Shown here in pieces: positions 1 to 4,741 of a stretch of 5,248 nucleotides of DNA (within the stretch, counting starts at the first letter, position 1; each line of letters begins with the position of its first letter). The translations under genes were made by a program, and so were the position numbers. The stretch spans positions 1 through 5,248 of the forward strand of contig CAIPUP010000239.1 in the NCBI GenBank assembly GCA_903868285.1. Reading direction: 5' to 3'. The notes below the pieces were generated by a model that worked only from the letters and a program-made list of their open reading frames with translations, had not been told where the DNA came from and did no database searches. The stretch is from an uncultured beta proteobacterium. Lineage in GTDB: Bacteria > Pseudomonadota > Gammaproteobacteria > Burkholderiales > SG8-39.

Positions 1-264
1 ACCACTCCGACCCTGATCGAGACCGGCCCCGCGGGCGGCGCTGCCATGCCGGCGCGCATTGACGCCCTGACACGCTGGTTGCGCGGTTTCAATTTTCTCG
101 GTGTGCCGGCGCTGGTACTGCCCTGCGGTCAGGACCAGCACGGCCTGCCTATCGGCATGCAGCTGGTGGCGCGACCCTATGACGAGGCGGCGTTACTTGG
201 CGCTGCGCAGCAGTTTCAGTCGGCGAGTGAATTTCATCGATTGCGGCCGAAGCTGCGGGGTTGA
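1..264 (+). CDS. Amidase-signature family enzyme, C-terminal fragment
   Basis: Frame 1 is open from the first base to a TGA at 262-264, giving 87 residues with no start, so the gene begins left of the window. The fragment contains FNFLGVPALVLPCG followed by GLPIGMQLVARPYDE. This is the characteristic C-terminal end of the amidase-signature superfamily (GatA-like amidases, Asp/Glu-tRNA amidotransferase A subunits, allophanate hydrolase type enzymes), where a conserved 'N..G.PA...P.G....GLPIG.Q..' block packs near the active site. The catalytic Ser-cisSer-Lys triad lies further upstream and is not visible, so activity and substrate cannot be judged. Members hydrolyse amide bonds in the cytoplasm. 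The ATG at position 46 is internal to this domain and is not a credible start. Family is confident; specific function is unknown. Confidence 0.88.
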   Translation, partial: TTPTLIETGPAGGAAMPARIDALTRWLRGFNFLGVPALVLPCGQDQHGLPIGMQLVARPYDEAALLGAAQQFQSASEFHRLRPKLRG

Positions 265-284
265 GGGCGACAGGCTTGCTAAAC

Positions 285-306
285 TTGTACAATATCCAGG
301 ACAAGT
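285..306 (+). promoter_or_regulatory. Putative YefM-YoeB operator and -10 region
   Basis: An 8-bp perfect palindrome, TTGTACAA, lies at 285-292 with core TGTACA at 286-291. A degraded second copy of the core (AGGACA, 298-303, 4 of 6 matches) is centred exactly 12 bases downstream. ACTTGT (283-288) and ACAAGT (301-306) also form an inverted pair. From established knowledge, as I recall it, E. coli YefM-YoeB autorepresses through paired palindromes with TGTACA cores. TACAAT at 288-293 is a 5-of-6 match to the -10 consensus and overlaps the palindrome, which would suit repression by promoter occlusion. No convincing -35 sits at 16-18 bp; TTGAGG at 261-266 leaves a 21-bp spacer. The assignment rests on motif and location only. 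Confidence 0.55.
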
Positions 307-314
307 AAGCCAGT

Positions 315-321
315 AAGGAGG
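315..321 (+). promoter_or_regulatory. Strong Shine-Dalgarno deciding the yefM start
   Basis: AAGGAGG is a perfect anti-16S match. It lies 1 base before the ATG at 323 and 4 bases before the ATG at 326. The wider spacing favours ATG 326 as the antitoxin start. A strong site here fits the need to make antitoxin in excess of toxin. Confidence 0.7.
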
Positions 322-325
322 CATG

Positions 326-583
326 ATGCGAGTCATCAATTTCTCGGACGCCAGGAATCAATTCAAGCAAGTCATTGACCAGGTGGTTGCAGACTGCGAT
401 GTGACAATTATTTCCCGCCGGGATGCCGAAGATGCTGTGGTCATGTCACTGGACACCTACAACAGCATGATCGAGACCTTTCACCTGGTGAAGTCTCCCG
501 CCAACGTCAAGCATCTGGAGAAGTCCCTGGCACAGTACCGCAAGGGGCAAACCAAGGTTCGGCCGCTGCGTGATGCGAAATAG
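326..583 (+). CDS. yefM: Antitoxin YefM (Phd/YefM family)
   Basis: The 85-residue protein begins MRVINFSDARNQF, matching the N-terminal DNA-binding fold of Phd/YefM antitoxins (E. coli YefM begins MRTISYSEAR). The middle block VVMSLDTYNSMIET and the following LVKSPANVKHLEKSL match the E. coli YefM dimer and toxin-binding region closely. The length is that of the family (about 83 residues). It should bind and neutralise YoeB through its C-terminal half and repress the operon with it. ATG 326 is chosen over ATG 323 because it gives MR at the N-terminus like E. coli and better spacing from the AAGGAGG at 315-321. The last 11 bases overlap the toxin gene. Base composition is lower in GC than the downstream metabolic genes (29 of 60 G+C in 361-420 versus 43 of 60 in 1381-1440, counted by hand), which hints at horizontal acquisition. 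Confidence 0.95.
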   Translation: MRVINFSDARNQFKQVIDQVVADCDVTIISRRDAEDAVVMSLDTYNSMIETFHLVKSPANVKHLEKSLAQYRKGQTKVRPLRDAK

Positions 584-839
584 GCTGGTCTGGACCAACG
601 CAGCCTGGTCTGATTACCTGTACTGGCAGGTGCAGGACAAAAAAACACTTCGCCGAATCAATTTGCTGATTTCCGATGCGATGCGTAATCCGGAGCAGGG
701 TGTGGGCAAACCTGAGGCGCTGCGAGCGAACCTTTCGGGTTTATGGTCCCGGCGCATCGATGATGTCCACCGGCTGGTCTACGCCATCGAGACGGATCAA
801 CTGGTGATCATTGCCTGCCGGTATCACTACTCCGATTAA
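573..839 (+). CDS. yoeB: Toxin YoeB, ribosome-dependent mRNA interferase
   Basis: The 88-residue protein aligns along its whole length with E. coli YoeB (84 residues). It shares the segments SDYLYWQ, RRINLLI, GKPEALRANLSG, LWSRRI, HRLVYAI and ACRYHY. The residues that form the YoeB active site are all present: Glu48 (GKPE), Arg67 (HR) and His85-Tyr86 (RYHY), equivalent to E46, R65, H83 and Y84 in E. coli. It should therefore be catalytically intact. YoeB binds the ribosomal A site and cleaves mRNA during translation when its antitoxin is degraded. The frame is also open from a GTG at 570, but ATG 573 gives an N-terminus nearer the family. There is no good Shine-Dalgarno (only AAGG at 554-557), so the 11-base overlap with yefM implies translational coupling. 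A short SD tail follows the conserved C-terminus. Confidence 0.95.
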   Translation: MRNRLVWTNAAWSDYLYWQVQDKKTLRRINLLISDAMRNPEQGVGKPEALRANLSGLWSRRIDDVHRLVYAIETDQLVIIACRYHYSD

Positions 840-866
840 TCTGTCGCCAGACCGATCAAGTGCCAA

Positions 867-892
867 ACCCGGCGGTCAGTGCGCCGCCGGGT
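867..892 (+). other. GC-rich stem-loop downstream of yoeB
   Basis: A 9-bp perfect inverted repeat, ACCCGGCGG (867-875) and CCGCCGGGT (884-892), encloses an 8-base loop. It begins 27 bases after the toxin stop and ends 41 bases before the CoA-transferase start. It could end or attenuate the toxin-antitoxin transcript or protect its 3' end. No T-tract follows (the next bases are GCCATAAT), so it is not a classical intrinsic terminator. Confidence 0.5.
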
Positions 893-900
893 GCCATAAT
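892..900 (+). promoter_or_regulatory. Extended -10 promoter candidate for the metabolic cluster
   Basis: TGCCATAAT fits the extended -10 form TGn-TATAAT with one mismatch in the hexamer (CATAAT, 895-900). Transcription would start near 907, leaving a leader of about 27 bases before ATG 934. No -35 match exists at the usual distance, because that interval is occupied by the GC-rich stem-loop; extended -10 promoters can work without one. The call rests on motif and position only. Confidence 0.35.
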
Positions 901-933
901 CCGGCTCTTTTCGTCCCCTGAGATTGCCCCGCC

Positions 934-2115
934 ATGCCGCATATTCCCGCCTCCAGCGCGCTTGCCAAGCTGCGCATTCTTGATCTGACGCGGGTGCGTG
1001 CCGGCCCGACCTGCGTCAAGCAGTTTGCCGATTTCGGCGCGGACGTCATCAAGATCGAATCGACCGAGCCCGACAGCATGAGCGGGCCGCGCCATGGCCA
1101 TGACATGCAGAACCTGCATCGCAACAAGCGCTCCATGACCCTGGACATGAAGTCTGAACAGGGTCGCGCCATTCTCTATGCGCTGGTCAAGACTGCCGAT
1201 GTGGTGGTGGAGAACTTTCGCCCGGATGTGAAGTTCCGCCTTGGCATAGACTACGAGTCGCTGCGCAAGGTCAACCCGCGCATCATCCTGGCCTCGATTT
1301 CCGGCTTCGGTCAGGATGGCCCCTACGGCAAGCGGCCTGGTTTTGATCAGATCGCGCAGGGCATGGGTGGCTTCATGAGCGTCACCGGTCATGCGGGTGA
1401 AGGCCCGATGCGTGCCGGCACGGCGGTGGCCGATCTGACCGCCGGCCTGCATGCGGCGCTGGGCATATTCACTGCGCTGTGGGAACGCGAGAGCTCCGGT
1501 CAGGGGCAGTGGGTGCAAAGCAACCTGCTGATGTCGCAGATCGCGCTGATGGACTTCCAGGCGGCGCGCTATCTGATGGAAGGGCATGTGCCGCAGCAGG
1601 CCGGTAATGATCATCCGACCTCGATGCCGACCTCGGCCTATCGCACCAAGGATGGCTGGCTCAACATCGGTGCCTCCGGCCAGGCCATCTGGAGCCGATT
1701 GGCCGAGGCGCTCGGCCATCCCGATTGGGTGCAGCGTGCCGAATTCAAGGATGGTGCGGCCCGGGCCAAGAACCGCGTGGCGCTGAACGAGGCCATCAAT
1801 GCCGTCACTGCCACACGCAGCACCAGCGAGTGGGTGGAGTTGCTGAACGAGGCTGGCGTGCCTTCCGGTCCGATCTACAGCATGGATCAGGTGTTTGCTG
1901 ATCCGCAGGTGCAGCATCTGGGTGCGGCCGCGACGGTGCATCACCCCAAGCTGGGCGATATCAAGGTGGTCAACCAGGCGGTGGGTCTGTCGCGCACGCC
2001 AGCCAGCATGGCGCGTGCCACGCCTGACGCCGGTGAACACACCGACGAAATCCTCGGTCAGCTCGGCTATGACGCTGCCAGCATTGCAGCCTTGCGTGCT
2101 GGCAAGGTGATTTGA
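934..2115 (+). CDS. CaiB/BaiF family (class III) CoA-transferase
   Basis: The 393-residue protein has the full length and order of family III CoA-transferases (formyl-CoA transferase, carnitine CoA-transferase, succinyl-CoA:organic acid CoA-transferases). The N-terminal block LRILDLTRVRAGPTCVKQFADFGADVIKIE (residues 13-42) is the family's nucleotide-binding-like start. RNKRSMTLDMKSEQGR follows at 63-78, then VVENFRPDV (91-99), ASISGFGQDGPY (120-131) and PGFDQIAQGMGGFMSVTG (135-152). Asp167 in AVADLTAGLHAALGI matches the catalytic aspartate that forms the acyl-anhydride intermediate. The C-terminal GVPSGPIYSMDQVFADPQV (308-326) is also typical. It should move CoA between a donor thioester and an organic acid; the acid cannot be read from sequence. 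The ATG lacks a good Shine-Dalgarno (only TGAGA at 919-923). The crotonase and Bug neighbours point to organic-acid catabolism. No key residue appears missing. Confidence 0.95.
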   Translation: MPHIPASSALAKLRILDLTRVRAGPTCVKQFADFGADVIKIESTEPDSMSGPRHGHDMQNLHRNKRSMTLDMKSEQGRAILYALVKTADVVVENFRPDVKFRLGIDYESLRKVNPRIILASISGFGQDGPYGKRPGFDQIAQGMGGFMSVTGHAGEGPMRAGTAVADLTAGLHAALGIFTALWERESSGQGQWVQSNLLMSQIALMDFQAARYLMEGHVPQQAGNDHPTSMPTSAYRTKDGWLNIGASGQAIWSRLAEALGHPDWVQRAEFKDGAARAKNRVALNEAINAVTATRSTSEWVELLNEAGVPSGPIYSMDQVFADPQVQHLGAAATVHHPKLGDIKVVNQAVGLSRTPASMARATPDAGEHTDEILGQLGYDAASIAALRAGKVI

Positions 2116-2123
2116 ACCACAGC

Positions 2124-2149
2124 AACCCTTAATCGGGTTTATCAACCCG
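2124..2149 (+). other. Competing short hairpins between CoA-transferase and crotonase genes
   Basis: CGGGTT (2134-2139) and AACCCG (2144-2149) form a perfect 6-bp stem with a 4-base loop. The same GGGTT (2135-2139) can instead pair with AACCC at 2124-2128, so the two stems exclude each other. They lie 8 bases after the CoA-transferase stop and 45 bases before the next start. No T-tract follows, so termination would be weak at best; mRNA processing or end protection is an alternative. Confidence 0.35.
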
Positions 2150-2182
2150 CATTCATCAAACCGTATTCACAACGTGCAAGCG

Positions 2183-2190
2183 AAGGAAGG
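2183..2190 (+). promoter_or_regulatory. Shine-Dalgarno deciding the crotonase start
   Basis: AAGGAAGG precedes ATG 2195 at suitable spacing (AAGGA ends 7 bases before it). The frame is also open from GTG 2174, but that codon lies upstream of this site and would add seven residues not expected in the family. ATG 2195 is preferred. Confidence 0.7.
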
Positions 2191-2194
2191 CAAC

Positions 2195-2977
2195 ATGGCT
2201 GAACTGATCATCAAAAAAGAGGGTGCCATCGGCTGGATCATTTTTTCCAACATGGCGAAGTACAACGCCATGAGTTTCGACATGTGGCAGGGACTGCCCA
2301 AGGCCTTTGATGATTTCGAGGCTGACCCGCAGGTCAATGTCATCGTGCTGGCTGGCGATGGCGAGAAGGCCTTTGTCTCCGGCGCTGACATCTCGCAATT
2401 CGAAAAACAGCGCGGCACCGCGGATGCACAGGCGGTCTATAACGCGGCGGTCGAGCTGGCCTACACCGCGCCTTCGCGTTGTGCCAAGCCGGTCATCGCC
2501 AAGATCCGCGGCATCTGCATGGGTGGCGGCATGGGCATTGCCGCTGCCTGCGATATCCGCATTGCCGCCTCGGATGCGGTGTTCCGCATGCCCGCCGCAC
2601 GCATGGGGCTGGGCTACAACTATGTCGGCATGGAGCGCTTCGTCAATCTGATGGGCCCGGCCAATGCGGCGGATATCTTTTTCTCGGCCCGCAAGTTCGA
2701 TGGTGCCGAGGCCATGCGCATGGGCTATGTCAATCGGGTGGTGGATGTGGCGCAGTTTGATGCCGAGGTGTTGGCCTATGCGCAGCTGATCGGCGAGAAC
2801 GCCCCGCTCACTATCAAGGCCGCCAAACGCACCATCCGGGAAATTCGCACCGACTCGGACAAGCGCGATGTCGATGTGGTGCAAAAAATGGTCGATGTCT
2901 GCTTTGCCAGCGCCGACTACAAGGAAGGTCGTACCGCTTTCATGGAAAAACGCACACCACAGTTCAAGGGAGTCTGA
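2195..2977 (+). CDS. Crotonase-fold (enoyl-CoA hydratase/isomerase family) protein lacking both classical catalytic Glu
   Basis: This 260-residue protein has the length and landmarks of the crotonase superfamily. SGADISQF (residues 62-69) gives the first oxyanion-hole segment, and CMGGGMGIAAACDIRIAA (108-125) gives the second with its glycine-rich turn. ANAADIFFSARKFDGAEAMRMGYVNRVV (156-183) covers the usual helical region. Aligned by eye to rat mitochondrial enoyl-CoA hydratase, the two catalytic glutamates, in GGGCE and PEI, are replaced by Gly114 (GGGMG) and Ala134 (PAA). Acyl-CoA binding and the oxyanion hole look intact, but hydration by the standard mechanism seems unlikely. Isomerisation, decarboxylation, C-C cleavage or thioester hydrolysis are alternatives within the superfamily. 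It lies 79 bases after the CoA-transferase gene and 3 bases before the Bug gene, so it probably acts on a CoA thioester made by the former. The fold is confident; the reaction is unknown. Confidence 0.92.
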   Translation: MAELIIKKEGAIGWIIFSNMAKYNAMSFDMWQGLPKAFDDFEADPQVNVIVLAGDGEKAFVSGADISQFEKQRGTADAQAVYNAAVELAYTAPSRCAKPVIAKIRGICMGGGMGIAAACDIRIAASDAVFRMPAARMGLGYNYVGMERFVNLMGPANAADIFFSARKFDGAEAMRMGYVNRVVDVAQFDAEVLAYAQLIGENAPLTIKAAKRTIREIRTDSDKRDVDVVQKMVDVCFASADYKEGRTAFMEKRTPQFKGV

Positions 2978-2980
2978 ATC

Positions 2981-3979
2981 ATGCGCAGTCAGCAATACCA
3001 ATTGGGTGGCTTGTGCAGCGCCTTGCTCGGCCTGCTGCTGCCGCAGCTGATGATGCAATCCAACGCCTATGCCCAAGCGCAGGCCTGGCCGTCCAAACCG
3101 ATACGCTGGGTGCTGCCCTCGGCCGCTGGCTCGGCGCCCGACATCATTGCCCGTTTGCTGTCGGAGAAACTGGTACCCGAGCTCGGACAGCAGGTGGTGA
3201 TCGACAACCGGCCGGGCGCGGCGGGCAATATCGCGGCCCAGGCCGTGGCACGGGCTGCGCCGGATGGCTACACCTATTTGTTCGGGCAGGCTTCGACGCT
3301 GGCGGTCAATCCCTACACCTTCAAGTCGACCGGCTTTGATGCCGATCGCGACTTCGCAGCGGTGATCAGCATCGGCGTCAGTCCGTTCATGATTGGTGTC
3401 AATCCGGAGCTGAAGGTCAACACTGTGGCGCAACTGGTGGCACTGGCCAAGGCGCAGCCGGGCAAGCTGTCGTTTGCGACCTCGGCCTCGCGCAACCTGT
3501 CGCATATCACCGGAGAGATGCTCAAGAGCGTGACCGGCATCGACATGCTGCATGTGCCGTACAAGGGCAGCCCGCAGGCGGCGCAAGACACCATTGCCGG
3601 ACAGACACAGCTGTTCATCGACAGCATTCCCACCATGTCGGCGTTTATCAAAAGCGGCCGGCTGAAGGTGGTGGGGGTGTCCTCGGCGCGTCGCATGCCG
3701 GGCTTTGAGGATGTGCCAGCGATTGCCGAAACTATTCCAGGCTTCGAGGCAGTAGGCTGGTTTGCCATCGTCGCTCCGGCCAATACGCCAGCCGACATCA
3801 TTGCGCGCATGAACAAGGAGATGAACAGCATTCTGGCCATGCCCGATGTCGCCCAGCGTATGCGCCAGTTCGGCATGTTCGAGTACGGCGGCAGTGCGGC
3901 CGAGCTGGATCGCTTCATGCGCAGCGAACGCAGCAAGTGGGCGCGGGTCATGCGCGACGCCAAGATCGAACCGGAATGA
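2981..3979 (+). CDS. Bug/TctC-type tripartite tricarboxylate transporter substrate-binding protein
   Basis: The 332-residue protein starts with a Sec signal peptide: a short polar N-terminus, a hydrophobic core at about residues 8-25 (LGGLCSALLGLLLPQLMM) and an AYA/AQA cleavage region at 29-35. The mature protein opens with WPSKPIRWVLPSAAGSAPD (36-54), and then has VVIDNRPGAAGNIAAQAVARAAPDGYT (72-98), HVPYKGSPQAAQDTIAGQ (191-208) and GWFAIVAPANTP (259-270). All are hallmark Bug family segments, and the length is typical. These periplasmic receptors bind carboxylates or related small organic molecules, some for TctAB membrane partners and some as orphans. No TctA or TctB gene is visible here. 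AAGGGAG (2966-2972) gives a strong ribosome site 8 bases before the ATG. The gene starts 3 bases after the crotonase stop and overlaps the next gene by 4. The ligand is unknown. Confidence 0.96.
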   Translation: MRSQQYQLGGLCSALLGLLLPQLMMQSNAYAQAQAWPSKPIRWVLPSAAGSAPDIIARLLSEKLVPELGQQVVIDNRPGAAGNIAAQAVARAAPDGYTYLFGQASTLAVNPYTFKSTGFDADRDFAAVISIGVSPFMIGVNPELKVNTVAQLVALAKAQPGKLSFATSASRNLSHITGEMLKSVTGIDMLHVPYKGSPQAAQDTIAGQTQLFIDSIPTMSAFIKSGRLKVVGVSSARRMPGFEDVPAIAETIPGFEAVGWFAIVAPANTPADIIARMNKEMNSILAMPDVAQRMRQFGMFEYGGSAAELDRFMRSERSKWARVMRDAKIEPE

Positions 3980-4656
3980 GTGTTATCCGCGCCGGACTGT
4001 TCGATCTGGACGGCACGCTGCTCGACACCGCTGGCGATCTGGTGGCTTCGGCCAACCGCATGCGTGCTGCGCTCGGTCTGGCGCCGCTGCCGGCCGACAC
4101 CATTGCTTCGTTTATCGGCAAGGGCACGCGTCGTCTGGTTGAGCGCTGTCTGTCAGCCACGCTCGACGGTCGGATCGACGCGCCCGAGCTGGATCGCGCC
4201 ATGGCGCTATTCATGCCGCTTTACACCGAGGAGAACGGTCGTCATGCGCGGCTGTATCCCGGCGTAGTCGAGGGCTTGCGCGAATTCGCCGCTGAGGGTC
4301 TGCGCCTGGCTTGCGTCACCAACAAGCCCGAGGGCTTCACCCTGCCCTTGTTGCAACAGCTTGATTTAATTCAACATTTTGAATTTGTGGTGAGTGGCGA
4401 CAGCCTGCCGCGACAAAAGCCCGATCCGCTGCCTTTCGCCCATGCCTGCGAGCGCTTCGGGTTTTTACCGGCCGAGGCGGTGGTGATCGGGGATTCGCAA
4501 AACGACGCCATCGCCGGACGCGCCGCCGGTTGCAAGGTGATCTGCGTCAGCTATGGCTACCGCGAAGGCGTGCCGGCGCAGCAACTGCCGTGCGATGCCC
4601 TGGTGGACGATCTGCGCCAGGCGGCGGCGCTGGTGCGGGGCTGGAATCGCGCTTGA
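3976..4656 (+). CDS. gph: HAD-family phosphatase, phosphoglycolate phosphatase-like
   Basis: This 226-residue protein carries all four HAD motifs. Motif I is FDLDGTLLDT, with nucleophile Asp10 and general acid Asp12. Motif II is VTNKP, with Thr115 and Lys117. Motif III is QKPDPLP, with Lys148. Motif IV is GDSQND, with Asp173 and Asp177. The small helical cap between motifs I and II (FIGKGTRRLVERCL, YPGVVEGLREF) and the length match bacterial Gph, which dephosphorylates 2-phosphoglycolate in the cytosol; other sugar-phosphate phosphatases share this pattern. The start is ATG 3976, whose ATGA overlaps the Bug stop, so translation is probably coupled. The frame is open upstream to a GTG at 3937, but that would add 13 residues before the conserved FDLDGT start. 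A stretch of A/T-rich codons interrupts the GC-rich gene at about 4361-4387. The specific substrate is inferred from family only. Confidence 0.88.
   Translation: MSVIRAGLFDLDGTLLDTAGDLVASANRMRAALGLAPLPADTIASFIGKGTRRLVERCLSATLDGRIDAPELDRAMALFMPLYTEENGRHARLYPGVVEGLREFAAEGLRLACVTNKPEGFTLPLLQQLDLIQHFEFVVSGDSLPRQKPDPLPFAHACERFGFLPAEAVVIGDSQNDAIAGRAAGCKVICVSYGYREGVPAQQLPCDALVDDLRQAAALVRGWNRA
4368..4385 (+). repeat. A/T-rich inverted repeat inside the HAD phosphatase gene
   Basis: AATTCAA (4368-4374) and TTGAATT (4379-4385) form a perfect 7-bp inverted repeat with a CATT loop. It lies in a run of A/T-rich codons (TTA ATT CAA CAT TTT GAA TTT) that contrasts with the surrounding coding bias. The reading frame is intact. 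Any role is unknown. Confidence 0.45.
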
Positions 4657-4675
4657 ATCGCGCTTGATTCGCGCC
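4644..4675 (+). repeat. 11-bp tandem repeat across the HAD phosphatase stop codon
   Basis: GAATCGCGCTT occurs perfectly twice in tandem (4644-4654 and 4655-4665). A partial, diverged third copy, GATTCGCGCC, follows at 4666-4675. The TGA stop (4654-4656) spans the first junction. Removing one unit would leave the same last residues and stop, so the duplication is neutral for the protein. The third copy supplies the TTGATT of the promoter candidate for the following toxin-antitoxin pair. Confidence 0.75.
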
Positions 4676-4692
4676 GGAAGTGGTGCCAAAAT
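4664..4692 (+). promoter_or_regulatory. Candidate sigma-70 promoter for the second toxin-antitoxin pair
   Basis: TTGATT (4664-4669, 4 of 6 to the -35 consensus) and CAAAAT (4687-4692, 4 of 6 to the -10) are separated by 17 bases. TG at 4684-4685 adds an extended -10. Transcription would begin near 4699, about 43 bases before the antitoxin ATG. A small inverted repeat, ACCA-TTG-TGGT (4707-4717), lies just downstream and could be an operator for the ribbon-helix-helix protein, but it is too short to be convincing. Confidence 0.4.
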
Positions 4693-4741
4693 GGAGGCGT
4701 TTCAGCACCATTGTGGTTTCGCAAAGCGGAGCGCCTGTGCC

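Noticed and set aside
867..892. Stem-loop as an intrinsic terminator of yoeB
   Set aside because: The stem is strong, but no run of T follows it, so it is reported as a stem-loop without a termination call.
856..2145. Open frame of 429 codons on the minus strand opposite the CoA-transferase gene
   Set aside because: It mirrors a well-supported gene, its product is rich in His, Arg and Gly with no recognisable family, and GC-rich genes commonly leave the opposite strand open.
2156..3586. Open frame of 476 codons on the minus strand
   Set aside because: It lies across the crotonase gene and half of the Bug gene, both strongly supported on the plus strand. The product shows no domain and has shadow-like composition.
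3313..3963. Minus-strand open frame of 216 codons opposite the Bug gene
   Set aside because: It lies wholly inside the coding region of the solute-binding protein, with no recognisable motif and no sign of its own promoter.
3937..3975. GTG start extending the HAD phosphatase by 13 residues
   Set aside because: The extra residues precede the conserved FDLDGT opening, are encoded within the Bug gene, and ATG 3976 has a natural ATGA overlap.
4553..4741. Upstream extension of the RHH antitoxin frame, including ATG 4691
   Set aside because: Most of it overlaps the phosphatase gene, and the RHH family begins with the DNA-binding strand encoded from ATG 4742. ATG 4691 would also fall inside the proposed -10 and be left out of the transcript.
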